This document shows, piece after piece, positions 39,430 through 52,215 of a DNA stretch of 64,000 nt. Position 1 is the stretch's first letter, and each line of letters begins with the position of its first letter. Position numbers and translations under genes: made by a program. This DNA comes from Glycine soja (taxonomy: Eukaryota > Streptophyta > Magnoliopsida > Fabales > Fabaceae), in assembly GCF_004193775.1 (NCBI RefSeq), contig NC_041019.1:875501-939500 (forward strand), in the 5' to 3' direction. The notes beneath the pieces were generated by a model. That model made no database searches. It was not told the origin of the DNA and was given only the letters and a program-made list of their open reading frames with translations.

Positions 39430-42377
39430 ATGGGAGAAACCGGGATCATTGTCAGCTTCCAGGGTAACTTAGACCCGAGAGCAGAGGAGTTCAGACCCCT
39501 CAATCTTCAATGCCAATGGTATCCTCTTCCTCTTCCCACACCCCTCTCCACCTCCTCCACCCGCTCCCTCCTCCTCACTCCGCTCCCATTCGCCTCCCAC
39601 TCCGCCCTCCGCGCAGAACTCCAGGCCTTCGGCGACATCAGAGCCCTCCAAACCGACTCCCTCCGCCACGGCATCCTCACCGTCCACTTCTTCGACCTCC
39701 GCCATGCAGAGTCCGCCTTCGCCGCCATCCGCTCCATGCACCTCCATTTCCCTCAATTCCTCCTCTCGGCCCACCCCATCTCCGCCCACTACGTCCTCCC
39801 TTCCTCCAACGCCTTCCCCGACGCCCACAACCAAGGCACCCTCGTCATCTTCAACCTCCACCCCAACCTCTCCACCGTCCAACTCCGTCGTCTCTTCCAA
39901 CCTTTCGGTACCCTACTTCTCTCTCTTTTCTTTATTATTATTGTTATTTTTTTGTTCGCTAGCTGTTAGCGGAGGAAATCGTGTCCGCACCTGTTTTCTC
40001 TTCTCTTCTCTCTTAATTCATACATGTTGGAGGAACTTTTTAAGGTGATGTTTGGTGGGATGATACTAATAATAATAGGATTGTCATGTCTTTGTCTTGG
40101 ACTTTTTCTGTCTCCACTTTTTATTTTAAATAAAATTTGTTGGTGGTTGGTTCAATCAAAATCCATATATAGGTCCCATAAAGGAATTGAGAGATACCCC
40201 ATGGAAAAAGAATCAGAGATTTGTGGAGTTCTTCGACATAAGAGACGCCGCCAAGGCCTTGAAGCACATGAACGGCAAGGAAATTCACGGCAAACAGGTT
40301 GTGATTGAGTTCAGTAGACCCGGTGGTCACACCCGCAAGTTCTTCCATCATTCTCCTCCTTCCGAAACCACACCTTTCAACGTTCCTCCGCCACCACCAC
40401 CGTTTCCTCCTTCCCCGCGACGTCGTTTTGCTGCTCCTCGCTTGCATTCCTCTCAAAAGAAATCACCGGGAAGCCACAAGAGTACGGGATCTATTGATGC
40501 GGAAATGGGATCAATGAGTTTGACCGGAGAAGTTGAAGTTCAGCATTCTTCACATGGCCCCACACGGAGGAATCTTAGCAGAAAGCACAATTGCGATACC
40601 ACTGTAGTAGTAGGAACCACCACCAAGCAGCAGCAGCAGCAACAACAACAACAACAAGTACCTAGAAGTAGGCACTGGAAGGGAAAACAAGCGAAGAAAC
40701 AAGAAACTAGGTTTCTAATCAAAGAGGGTGCCATTGTAGAATCTGGTCCCAAAGATACTAGAACTACTGTCATGATCAAAAACATTCCCAACAAGTATAG
40801 GTCCGTTTTTCATTTCTTTATATTTACTTCTATACATTGCTTCATTTTCTTCTTCTATTCGTGCTCCTGTTACTAGAAACTAGAAAAGGGTGAGTTTGAG
40901 CAATATGACCAATCGAGCTTCTCTCTCTCTCTCTCTCGCTATGAAGATACCCTTTCTCTCTCTATAACCAAACAAACAAAACAGTGCATAAAAGCTTCAA
41001 GAGAGAGAGAGAGAGAAAGGCACTGTAAAGTGAGCTAAAGTATGATGATAGTATAAAAAATGAGTATGAAATTAAATTAAAGTATAATGTAGTATTTGAG
41101 AACTATATAATGTAGTATAAAAAGTTTTGGTTTTGACTTGTTGCAGTCAGAAGTTGCTATTAAACATGCTGGATAACCACTGCAGACACTGCAACGAGCA
41201 GATTGCAGACGGCGATGAGCAGCAGCCTCTATCCTCCTACGACTTCGTGTACCTTCCCATTGATTTCAAGTATTTTTTCCATTTCCATGCGTGCAATCCC
41301 ACTTATTTAACTAATTAATTGATTTACCCACCAAGCAAAATGTATCAATTATTATTATGTTTTGAAACAGCAACAAGTGCAACGTGGGATATGGTTTTGT
41401 GAACATGACTTCCACGGAGGCAACACTCAGGCTCCACAAGGCCTTCCATCTTCAACATTGGGAGGTTTTCAATTCAAGAAAAATCTGCGAAGTCACCTAT
41501 GCTAGAGTTCAGGTACTACTATTTCGCTATTCATATTAGTACATAGGGAAAAAAAATACCTTTTCTTAATCTCAAATATAAGAAAATTGTAATTAACTTT
41601 TATTTATTTAATGTTATTATCTCTAAAATATTTTTTTTATTAAATTGAAGTTTCAGTTTCAATAATAATACATTTTTATTCCTTACATTAATTTCCAATA
41701 AAGGATAAAAAAAATTATCAGCGTGAATATTTTCTTGTTCTTTTATTTGATAATTTGAGATGTAAGTATTAATTGTTAAGTGTGACATACAGTATTATAT
41801 ATTAATGAGTAATGCCAAATTCTCGTGTTATATTCTCATGCATATTTTCCTACTATTTTTTTATGTATTGGATGAAAAATAAAAGCATTTATTGTCTTGA
41901 AAATATAAAATATATTTAAAACTTATCATAAAAGATAACAGGAGAATTTATTGGAGGATATAATAGGAATATTAAAGAATTATTATTTTTCAATGAAAAA
42001 TATTTTTATTTTAAGATTTTTAACTAATATTCTTAAGATATTAGTTAGCATTTCTCGTAAGTATATACTGGAATTAGTACAATAAATTCATATTGTTGAT
42101 TTAAAAGCAAATGAATAATGAAATGAAGGGATTGGAAGCATTGAAAGAGCACTTCAAGAACTCAAAGTTCCCATGCGAGATGGAGCATTACTTACCAGTG
42201 GTGTTTTCGCCGCCTCGAGATGGGAAAGAACTGACGGAGCCACTTCCAATAGTGGGGAACAAGCAACAACAACAAGCCATATCAAGTGGCGGCGGCGGCA
42301 GCGGCAGCGTAGGTGATGATGATGAGACAAATGAAGAAGTGGGTAGTAGTGTTGTGATTCTGAAAGACAGCATTTAA
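39430..42377 (+). CDS. TEL: TERMINAL EAR1-like (Mei2-like) RNA-binding protein
   Basis: Mei2-like RNA-binding protein of the TERMINAL EAR1-like group; related genes act in shoot and root apical meristems and set leaf initiation. Exons 39430-39907, 40173-40800, 41147-41269, 41371-41512 and 42129-42377 give 539 residues in phase. RRM1 is about residues 57-125. RRM2 is about 136-208 ([13 protein letters not shown] ... [20 protein letters not shown] ... IEFSRPGG). A basic, low-complexity middle includes a run of about ten Gln. The diagnostic C-terminal Mei2 RRM3 starts near 355 ([20 protein letters not shown]), continues [20 protein letters not shown] and ends [15 protein letters not shown] with [13 protein letters not shown]. 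Exon 1 is strikingly C-rich at third positions against an AT-rich setting. The last acceptor is unusual: AG|GGATTG matches the family, but an in-frame AG lies 21 bases upstream. Confidence 0.94.
40628..40660 (+). repeat. CAG/CAA repeat coding for polyglutamine
   Basis: Consecutive CAG then CAA codons encode about ten glutamines between RRM2 and RRM3 of the TEL-type protein. The mixed codons suggest a fairly stable tract. Alternatively it may vary in length between alleles. Confidence 0.85.
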
Positions 42378-44813
42378 GGTGGTTGAGCAACGAGCCACAC
42401 CTGTGTTCGTCTTCGTGCCTTAACCAGCCAACCAACCTACCTACAACTACAGCAACCATTTCTCTATCTCTCAACTGAACCTGTTGCTGCTCACTGCTCA
42501 CCTTTCCTCCAATATCTCTTCACTTTTTTTTTTTTTATAAATATTTTCGTTTCCTGCTTTTGTCTAGTGAAATTGAATTTGTCGCTTTTTTTCTTTTTTC
42601 TTTTCAATCACTTGTTTGTAGACTTGTAGTTGTAGGTTCTGCTGCTTCAGATGTACTGTAGTAGTATTTAGTTTGCCTATTTAATTTTCAAGAATTTCGA
42701 TGTATCATTTTTTTTATAGATAGAAAACTTTAAAGAGAACATAGAAACTTTAGTTAGTTCTTGACGATTACTAGGTTTAGACTGGGTTTGATTGTGTAGT
42801 AGAGAAAAAGAGCATAAAAGAATTAAAGAAAATATTTAAATTAAGTAGTAGATAAAGAGAAGAATGGAATTCACACCTTTTTTTTTTCATGAATAGTATT
42901 TTCTCCCTTACAACCAAACTAAATATTAAACTAGTAGTAACTAGGAGTGGAATGGAAAGGTTTCATGAACATATACGATTGTGTCTTACTGTAGATAATA
43001 AACATCTATTTGAATAGGGTCGATGTAGGAGATTTAGGTAATAAACATGAAATTATAAGTTTTAACTTCAATGTGAAAACTGTAAAAAAGAAATTGTTCG
43101 TCTCTTAAGAACTGAACTTATCAATAAACTATTCAGATTAGAACTGGAAAAGCAACCAATTTTTCTTTTCATAATATATTTAATTAAACTTGAACTTTCT
43201 TAACAAGATTAGTTGGATTACAAAATAATTTCTCCACTGCAAAGGGAGTTTTCTTTGATTGGTATTTTTATATTTTCCGTTTAGTTACATCATAAAGGGC
43301 ATGTGAGACCTGAAAATAGCTTTAGTTGAATAGTATAGGTGTCTAAATTATTTGAATTTTTTTAAATAAGTCTGTTTATTTTCAAAGTTTGTAATTGGGT
43401 CTTTGAACTTTTAATCATTGATTGGGTTCCTCCTAGATATATTTTTGTATGAAGTTACATTAAGGTAATTGAAAATTTTCAAATAGTCAAGCGATCAAAT
43501 TGTCAGTTTAATTATTTACTAGGTTCCTAAACTATTTAATTTTTTTAATCAGGTACTAATAATGGTTTATTTGGAATAGATGAAATAAAGTATAAGGGGA
43601 AAGAAAATTTTGAAAATTAAATTGGAGAGAAAGTGAAAGAGAATAGTTTTTTTTAAAAAAAATCGTTTTTTCCTATTTTTCAACCAAATAAAAGGAAATA
43701 CATTAGTTATTTGTGTTTTCCTTAATTACATCCAAAAATAGCTTTTCTTTTAAAAAAATAATCAGAGACTTACATGTGTTTTTTTTTACAGGCAGAGACC
43801 TACATGTTAATGTAAGCTAAATAGAAAAATCAAATAAAATAGTTTAATTGTGTGATCAAATAGATAATATGTTTCTATCAAAAAGCAAGGAATGAAGTCG
43901 CAGAAGTGTTGGGCGAATGCATGTACTATTAACAATATCTGAATTTTCAAAGATGCATCTGAGATGAGAGGACAGTCAACTCCCAAGTGACAACCTCTTA
44001 AAACAGCGATGAGTGATATAACAAGTGTACACTTCACTTTTTAGTGACTATTTTTTTTTCTTTTTCTTATATTCTATCTTTTATCTTTATACATTTTTTC
44101 ATTTTATTTTGAAGATCGATGTAAATTTCATTTTTTTTCCTGGTTATAGAAAACTACATCCGATAAAAGAGAAAAGAGTTTTAGAAATCTATATACAAGT
44201 CATCCACACCCCTTTTTTTAATTTATTAATGGAATTTCGTTTGTTGATTCGAGCTAAGTTCCATAAAAACATCAGTCCTTTTTGAAATATCTTGAACAAT
44301 CTATAGGTTGAGCGCCTCGTTCAATGAAATATAGAATAACAGAAATATTTAAATAGGTTTAATTCTTTATTAGATCATAAAAACCCACTTTCTAAAGATC
44401 AAGAAAGAGAAAGATATTTCTTTTATATATATATCAATATTTTTTATATGTACATAAAAAAATTGGTTGATAATTTTTAACAATACCTTCTTTCTTAATT
44501 ATGTTTTTTTTATCATTCCTTTTGTCACTAATTGCCAGATATTCAAGGAAAATATTTTTCAAATTTAAAATATTTATAAAAAGTACTAGTACTACAAGTA
44601 AAGGAGTATGGTATTTTAACAGACAAGGTCTAACACGGGAGTTTGTATTTTTAGCAATAATTATAAAAAAAATTATCAAAAAAAGACAAAATTTATTTCG
44701 ATGATGCTTATTTATTTTTTTGGATAGATAGTCTTCTGACTTGTTAAGAGAATAGTCAAGTTTAAATAACACTGTTTTTGTTTAGGAGAGGGAAGAAACA
44801 TAGGAAAAAATAA

Positions 44814-44819
<6 letters not shown>

Positions 44820-44866
<47 letters not shown>
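44820..44866. repeat. (TA)n microsatellite
   Basis: An uninterrupted TA dinucleotide tract of about 46 bases in intergenic DNA. Confidence 0.9.
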
Positions 44867-44867
<1 letters not shown>

Positions 44868-44999
44868 TTTAAACCAAACATAGCATTGGAGAGTTGTCCT
44901 TGTGTTGGAATTGGAACAAGCTGCTGGAGCCTCTACTCTAGTAGCCTTGGGTAGTGTTGTGTTGTGTGGTAAATGAAATTGGAGCTACTGTTGTCTTTA

Positions 45000-45190
45000 T
45001 TTATAGAGGTTGTACGTAAGATTAGGATGGGTTAGGTTTTGGTTTGGTTTGTTGTGGACCATGATATTCTCCACACCTGTCCTGCATTGGTCACCCATTT
45101 AATGCTCTGTCAGTTTTTCACCTGTTATTTCTTTGATGCTCTGGGGTTTTGACACGTGGACCACTTGATTCCACCCACGTCATCACCGGT
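45000..45190 (-). promoter_or_regulatory. Orphan promoter-like patch
   Basis: Read on the - strand, this patch has GATGACGTGGG-type bZIP (ACGT-core) motifs near 45173-45183, CCACGTGT (G-box/ABRE-like) near 45155-45162, and then CTCTATAAATAAAG near 44996-45009, in the order expected of a plant promoter. No clear coding region follows on that strand. It may be the relic promoter of a lost gene, a noncoding transcript start, or chance. Confidence 0.3.
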
Positions 45191-46943
45191 CCCTCCCCTC
45201 TTCCCAACTCAAACCTTGTATGCTTAATATCATAACTCAGTTTTATTAATAAATGTTAATATGTTAGAATGTTTATTTAGTTTTTTTTTTTAAGACAACT
45301 TTGATTGTGTGGAAGAGTTTAGAATGAAAGAAAATTAACAAAAAAAAAATATTTGGATTAAAATAAAAAAGAAAAAAATGTGAGATTCTCCATAATTTTG
45401 AAAATTTCTCTTCATTTTTCTTTTATTTCTTCACAGCCAAATACACATTTAAAGATGGCACCTGTGGCTTCCACCACCGGGAAGGAGATGGAGACGGTGG
45501 AGGGGAATTGGTATATGGAGTCTGAAGAGAGCTAGGATGGATGGAGAGAGAAATAGGATTTGCGATTTGGGCTTTTTGGTTCTTTATCTAAAAAGTTAAA
45601 GAAGAACTATACCATGATGGAGGAGAGATAGAGCTAAGTATGTTTTCATATTTTCATATTCTGACAATTTTTAGCTTCTAGAAACAGTATTTAAAGATTA
45701 AGCTATAAAATATTACAGACTCCTTTAACAACAGTGTTTGATGAAAGGGCTAAAATAATATATTGATCAATTTTAGAAATTAAAAAAATAACTTTTAATT
45801 TAAGAGATTAAAAAACCATATTTCTGAACTAAAAATATATTTAAATGTTTAATTAATTTTGTATGATAATACTAGTTCTAATGGCGAGAAGGAACTATGG
45901 AACAAGGTCCGTGGAAACTGTGGCTGAGGCATGCGCGGATGTACTTTTGATGCAATCAAGGTCACACGGTTGGCCACTTGGACCAATTCCATAAATAAAT
46001 ACCTTACTTTTTAGAAATCGATAAAAATGGTAAGTTTAATTTAACTTAAAGCTTTACATACTTGGACACCGAACTACTTTGGAAACATCATTTGTACGGA
46101 TACCCCGTCTTTTATGTGCCTTGCTCATTGCCAAAAGTTATTCCACTAAACTACACTAATTATTTTGAGACTTTGAATAATTATTTAACACTTTCTATTT
46201 TTTTATACTAATATCATCAAGCTTTTTTTATGTTTAGTTATTGAATTTGGAAACTTGGTCGCGAGGATACACCTCTTCGTTATTTCGTACTTATTTTGCT
46301 TATATAAAAGTACTACTAGTAGAACATAATGGTGGTAATTAAGGACGAAAGAGGGAGAACTTTCATTCTCATTATTCTATAATAATAAAATAATGAAAGA
46401 AATGTACTATAACTCAAGACTCAAGAGTCGATTTGTCACCGAGTGAGATTTGATTATATTATTCATCAATATTACATTCAGTCTAGCAGTATCAAAAATT
46501 GTGTAGAACACTACAAGACACTATCTTGCCAATGACATAGTAGTCCTAGTTTTCAATTACACTTCGATTGGTTCAATGATCATGATTTGGGGTAGATTCC
46601 TTTTCTAACTTATCTTCCTCGTCGTTCATGTCTGGACATTATATGTGTTCGTTGTGATCAAAACCATATAAGTAACGCCAAAATAACATAAGCAAAAAGA
46701 GTTTCTTGTTCAAACTATAACGATGTCTCATATAGTGACAGTAATTGATGAATCCATGATTAGCAAACAAGTGCCGGCAAATGTTAAAATCATGCGTATA
46801 GCTCTCAATCCATTTGGCAAATGGCAATAAATAAGCTCTAAATAGAAAATTATAATAACTCAAAGAAAAGATACCTATTATAAATTTATAATAAGGTGTT
46901 CAAGAGGTCGAGAATTTTGAGGCATAGAAATCCCACCTGGGAT

Positions 46944-49900
46944 ATGGGAAGCAAAGATGGATTTTTCCGTTATGCAGATGGCTTTGACAAATTGCTATTA
47001 CTCTTTGGGACTTTGGGTTGCATTGGAGGTGGCCTACAAACCCCTATGACAATGCTTGTTCTTGGCAGTTTGATAGATGATTATGCTGGTGGATCTGGAC
47101 ATGCTGTGTCCAACCATGTTATTGACAAGGTAATTAAATATTAGTACATGAGGTCATTCACTGAAGCCATTCATTCTAGACACATGATAACAGAAGTAAA
47201 TGCAAAAATTTCAAAGTCATGGTTTTGTTATTTTTCCTGCTACTAGTAGTTATGATGATATTCAACAATAGTATAAATTATAAAATATAGTTTTTACATT
47301 CCAAAATTTCATTTGCTTAAAAACATCTGACAAAAGTTCTGTCATGATTCTTTCAGTACGCTCTAAGGCTGCTGGGTGTTGCTATTGGGGTTGCTCTATC
47401 CTCCTTTATAGGTAACTATTGTTGCAAATTTTGGATATTTGGTTTCCAACTTTCCATTGTTAATGATAACGTGGCCCGTTGAACTCTACCCTTTTTTCTG
47501 TCTCCTCTAGCAGATTAATCATGGATATGTGTAACATCATTAACGATTTTTTCTTGGTGTAAGTAAATATATGAAAGAGGACGAGCCCTGGTGCAGCGGT
47601 AAAGTTGTGCCTTGGTGACTTGTTGGTCATGGGTTCGAATCCGAAAACAGCCTCTTTGCATATGCAAGGGTAAGGTTGCGTACAACATCCCTCCCCCATA
47701 CCTTCGCATTGCGAAGAGCCTCTGGGCAATGGGGTACGAAGTTTTTTTTAAGTAAATATATGAAAAAAAATCCTTGTCCAGCTAAAGTAATTATTACCTT
47801 TTTCATTTTTTCTTTGGTTACATTGACAAGTGGATATCATGACCTGACTCAATGAACTGACAATTGCCTAAATTCATATCCCACCTTAACCAATTGAAAT
47901 ATGCTCAGTCAGCAAAATAATTACTTTTCATGTAGTAAGAGTTCAATATTGATTTCAAGAGAATGCATGCATGATATTTGTCCTGCAGAAGGGGTATGTT
48001 GGACAAGAACAGCAGAAAGACAAACTTCCCGCATGAGAACTGAATATCTTAAATCAGTCCTAAGGCAAGAAGTTGGTTTCTTCGACAAGCAAACTGACTC
48101 TTCCTCAACTTTTCAAGTTATTGCCACCATAACTTCTGATGCTCAAACAATACAAGATACCATGGCTGATAAGGTATACTTATTACTTAATTATTTATAG
48201 AATAGAACTTTCCTCCTTATTCTTTTGAATCCTTTGTGGTAAAAATAATTTGTATGGGTTTGTTGCAGGTGCCCAATTGTCTTGGTCACCTCTCAGCATT
48301 TTTCTCTAGCTTTGTAGTGGCACTCTTCCTTTCATGGAGACTTGCACTAGCTGCTTTTCCATTTTCAATCATAATGATCATGCCAGCTATCATATTTGGG
48401 AAGACCATGAAAGAGCTGGGAAATAAAATGAAGGATGCATATGGAGTTGCTGGTAGCATAGCTGAACAAACAATCTCATCAATTCGAACTGTTTATTCAT
48501 ATGTAGGTGAGAAGCAGACACTAGAAGCGTTCAACTCAGGTCTTCAGAAAAGTATGGAGATTGGCATAAAACTAGGTCAAACCAAGGGAGTGATTATTGG
48601 TAGCTTTGGGTTGCTATATGCTACTTGGGCATTCCAATCTTGGGTTGGTAGTGTTCTGGTCAGGACAAAAGGAGAAAGTGGTGGCCCTGTGTTTTGTGCT
48701 GAAATATGCATCATTTGGGGAGGACTGTAAGTATCATCAGAATTTACCCCCTTTTCTTTTTCTTTTTTTGCTAAGTAATATATCTAATAACTTTGTAGGA
48801 GATATTCTGCTAAGATAAAGACTCTTGGGGAGAACATGTTGATATTACTACATAAACTGAAATATATATGAAATGAACTAATATTGAATTGGAAAAAAAT
48901 GTGCTTCTCTTGTCCATGGGACTTCACACTTGCTATGACTGTTAACTTCAATTTAAAATGCACAGGTCTCTGATGAGTGCACTCCCAAATCTTGGTTTCA
49001 TATTAGAGGCAACAACAGCTACTACCCGAATTTTTGAGATGATTGACCGAGTGCCAACCATAAATTCTTATAAAGAAAAAGGAAAGCTCTTAACACATAC
49101 AAGAGGAGAGATCACATTTAACGAGGTTGAGTTTAGTTACCCATCAAGGCCAGATGCACCGGTTCTCCAAGGACTCAATCTGAAAGTACAGGCAGGTAAA
49201 ACAGTAGGCCTAGTTGGAGGGAGTGGTTCTGGCAAATCTACTATCATCTCTTTGCTTGAAAGATTTTATGATCCTGTATATGGTGAGATATTGCTTGATG
49301 GATATGATATACAGACACTCCACATTAAGTGGTTAAGGTCCCAGATGGGACTGGTAAATCAGGAACCAATTCTCTTTGCAACATCCATAAGGGAGAACAT
49401 TCTATTTGGCAAGGAAGGAGCTTCAATGGAAGCTGTTATAAGCGCAGCAAAGGCAGCAAATGCACATGATTTCATTGTTAAACTTCCTAATGGATATGAA
49501 ACTCAAGTAAGATATGAATTCTGTCCCATTCCATACTTCTTATCCCACCTAATTTTGATTAGCAAGATCCTAAACACACAGTTATTTGATATTGTTCAAT
49601 TTGATTACTCAGAAAATTGCAATTTGTTGTTCAGGTAGGACAATTCGGAGCTCAATTGTCTGGAGGGCAAAAACAAAGGATTGCCATTGCAAGGGCTTTA
49701 ATAAGAGAGCCAAAAATTCTCCTACTAGATGAAGCCACAAGTGCATTGGATTCACAATCCGAAAGACTAGTGCAAGATGCCCTTGATAAGGCTTCCAGAG
49801 GCAGAACAACAATCATCATAGCGCATCGGCTATCCACAATTCGTAAAGCTGATTCAATAGTAGTTATTCAATCTGGAAGAGTGGTTGAATCTGGTTCCCA

Positions 49901-52215
49901 TGATGAACTACTCCAACTGAACAATGGGCAAGGAGGGACTTACAGCAAAATGCTACAACTGCAACAGGCAATAAGTCAAGACGAAAATGCATTGCATCAA
50001 ATAAACAAGAGCCCTTTAGCTATGGTAAATCAAACAAGTCCAATTTTTAGCAGGCAAAGTAGCCCAATTCATCATGCATTTAGCTCAACGCAACCGTTTA
50101 GTCCCATATATTCAATCAGTATTCCAGGGTCCAGCTTTGATGACTACAGCAGCGAAAACTGGGAGAAATCTTCAAATGCAAGCTTCTCTCAATGGCGTTT
50201 ACTTAAAATGAATGCCCCAGAGTGGAAACATGCATTGCTTGGGTGTTTAGGGGCCATTGGCTCTGGAATATGTCAGCCAATTTACTCCTATTGCTTGGGA
50301 ATTGTTGCATCTGTCTACTTTATAAAGGACAACTCTCTCATCAAATCAGAAATCAGGTTGTACTCGTCCATCTTCTGCTGCATAGCTGTTGTCAACTTCC
50401 TTTCAGGCCTCATTCAACATTACAATTTCACCATTATGGCAGAACGCTTGCTAAAAAGGGTGCGAGAAAACTTGCTAGAGAAGGTGCTGACTTTTGAGAT
50501 GGGATGGTTTGACCAAGAGGATAACAGCAGTGCGGCAATTTGTGCTCGTTTGGCAACTGAAGCCAACTTGGTTAGATCCCTTGTTGCAGAACGAATGTCA
50601 TTGTTAGTTAACGTTTCTGTTATGGCTTTCTTGGCTTTTGTACTAAGTTTAATTGTCACATGGAGGGTGGCTCTTGTTATGACCGCAATGCAGCCGTTGA
50701 TCATTGTATGCTTCTACTCAAAAAACATTCTCATGAAAAGTATGGCAGGCAAAGCAAGAAAGGCTCAAAGAGAGGGTAGTCAATTAGCAATGGAAGCTAC
50801 TACCAATCATAGGACTATTGCTGCATTCTCATCTGAGAAAAGGATTTTAAATTTGTTCAGAATGGCGATGGAAGGCCCCAAGAAAGAAAGCATCAAGCAA
50901 TCATGGATTTCAGGTTCCATATTGTCAGCCTCATATTTTGTAACAACAGCATCTATAACTTTGACTTTTTGGTATGGAGGCCGGTTATTGAATCAAGGGC
51001 TGGTGGAATCAAAACCTCTTTTGCAAGCTTTCCTCATTTTGATGGGCACTGGTAGACAAATTGCAGAGACAGCAAGCACAACTTCTGACATAGCTAAAAG
51101 TGGAAGAGCCATTAGTTCAGTATTTGCGATACTGGATAGGAAAAGTGAGATTGAACCAGAAGATCCTAGACATAGAAAGTTCAAAAATACTATGAAGGGC
51201 CATATAAAACTGAGAGATGTCTTTTTCTCATACCCCGCAAGGCCAGATCAAATGATTCTCAAGGGCCTCAGTCTTGATATTGAAGCTGGCAAAACAGTTG
51301 CATTAGTGGGACAAAGTGGCTCGGGAAAATCCACCATCATTGGCTTAATTGAAAGATTTTATGACCCCATGAAGGGATCTATATCCATAGACAATTGTGA
51401 CATCAGGGAATTTAACTTGAGAAGTTTGAGATCACATATTGCCTTGGTGAGTCAGGAGCCAACCCTTTTTGCAGGAACTATACGTGACAATATTGTGTAT
51501 GGGAAAAAGGATGCATCAGAAGATGAAATAAGAAAGGCAGCACGTCTTTCAAATGCTCATGAGTTTATAAGGTACAGTTTCTAGTATCAAGATTCGGTTA
51601 AAATTGGTTTTAGTCCATGCATTTTAAAAATGGTGAATTTCGTCCCTGGCTAAGTCAAAATAAAGTATAGAGTCGAAAACCAAATCCACCACATGCACCA
51701 TTTTCAAAAAGTAGGACTAAAACCAATTTTAACCAAATCTTGAAGGACTTAAAACGCGTTTTACTTTTTTGTATTTTCCTCTCACTCTTGCAATAGGAAA
51801 ATAGAAGAGTAAGTTGCATTCAGTGACACAACTTGTCTGATGTAGTTCAATGAAAGATGGTTATGACACTTACTGTGGAGAAAGAGGAGTGCAGCTCTCA
51901 GGAGGACAGAAGCAGAGGATAGCAATTGCTCGAGCAGTGCTTAAGGACCCTTCAGTCCTTCTGTTAGATGAAGCAACAAGTGCTCTAGACAGTGTATCAG
52001 AGAATCGGGTTCAGGAGGCACTTGAGAAAATGATGGTTGGAAGAACGTGTATAGTTATAGCTCACCGTTTGTCAACAATACAAAGTGTAGATTCCATAGC
52101 TGTGATAAAAAATGGGAAGGTGGTGGAACAAGGGTCACACTCAGAGTTATTGAGCATGGGATCAAATGAAGCTTATTACTCCTTGATTAGGCTACAACAT
52201 GGCCACTCAACTTGA
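46944..52215 (+). CDS. ABC transporter B family member (MDR/P-glycoprotein type, ABCB15-like)
   Basis: Full-size ABCB exporter, 1243 residues, expected in the plasma membrane. Exons 46944-47129, 47357-47411, 47989-48173, 48269-48726, 48966-49506, 49635-51571 and 51846-52215 are in phase. I chose the ATG at 46944 because [18 protein letters not shown] is the group's normal start; the frame is open further up but without an ATG. Order: TMD1, NBD1 with Walker A GGSGSGK (about 379-385), signature [15 protein letters not shown] (from 483) and [14 protein letters not shown]2; NBD2 with Walker A GQSGSGK (about 1034), signature LSGGQ (about 1138) and [11 protein letters not shown]. All ATP-site motifs are intact in both halves. 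Intron 2 carries a SINE and the last intron a hairpin repeat. Related proteins export auxin-like or secondary compounds, but the substrate cannot be read from sequence. Confidence 0.95.
47577..47748 (+). mobile_element. Complete tRNA-derived SINE (Au-like) in ABCB intron 2
   Basis: A 172-bp element begins GAGGACGAGCCCTGGTGCAG and has a tRNA-like head with A-box-like TGGTGCAGCGG and B-box GGTTCGAATCC (47632-47642). It continues with CCCTCCCCCATACC and ends GGGGTACGAAG plus a T-run, as in the plant Au-type SINE group. It is flanked by a perfect 17-bp direct repeat TAAGTAAATATATGAAA (47560-47576 and 47749-47765), so both ends and the target duplication are intact. It inserted in the sense direction of the host gene. 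Confidence 0.9.
51588..51742. repeat. Short hairpin (MITE-like) element in the last ABCB intron
   Basis: The left arm from 51588 (CAAGATTCGGTTAAAATTGG, then TTTTAGTCC) is mirrored at the right end by GGACTAAAACCAATTTTAAC followed by CAAATCTTG, ending at 51742. The arms are inverted repeats of about 45 bases with few mismatches, so the transcript can fold into a long hairpin. No clear target duplication was seen. Confidence 0.75.

Larger units (their letters stand above)
42378..46943. other. Intergenic region between the TEL-type gene and the ABC transporter
   Basis: No supportable gene. The 112-codon frame at 44434-44772 (-) is made of Asn, Lys, Ile and Phe codons as expected from AT-rich DNA. 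A (TA)n tract covers about 44820-44866. A promoter-like patch on the - strand (45000-45190) is listed separately. A short frame at 45456-45536 (+), MAPVASTTGKEMETVEG and nine more residues, has normal composition but no support. Confidence 0.45.

Noticed and set aside
39469..39900. Long - strand and other-frame + strand frames over TEL exon 1
   Set aside because: The GC-rich, codon-biased exon leaves stop-free frames on all strands. Only the frame starting at 39430 gives RRM motifs and splices in phase.
44434..44772. 112-codon - strand frame
   Set aside because: Composition (Asn, Lys, Ile, Phe) matches random AT-rich DNA; no domain or homology recognised.
46896..46943. Upstream GTG-initiated extension of the ABC transporter
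   Set aside because: Plants initiate at ATG, and the family's usual N-terminus starts at the ATG at 46944.
47632..47642. Possible tRNA gene, suggested by GGTTCGAATCC
   Set aside because: No cloverleaf can be drawn around it. The head, CCCTCCCCCATACC body and 17-bp flanking duplication show a SINE.
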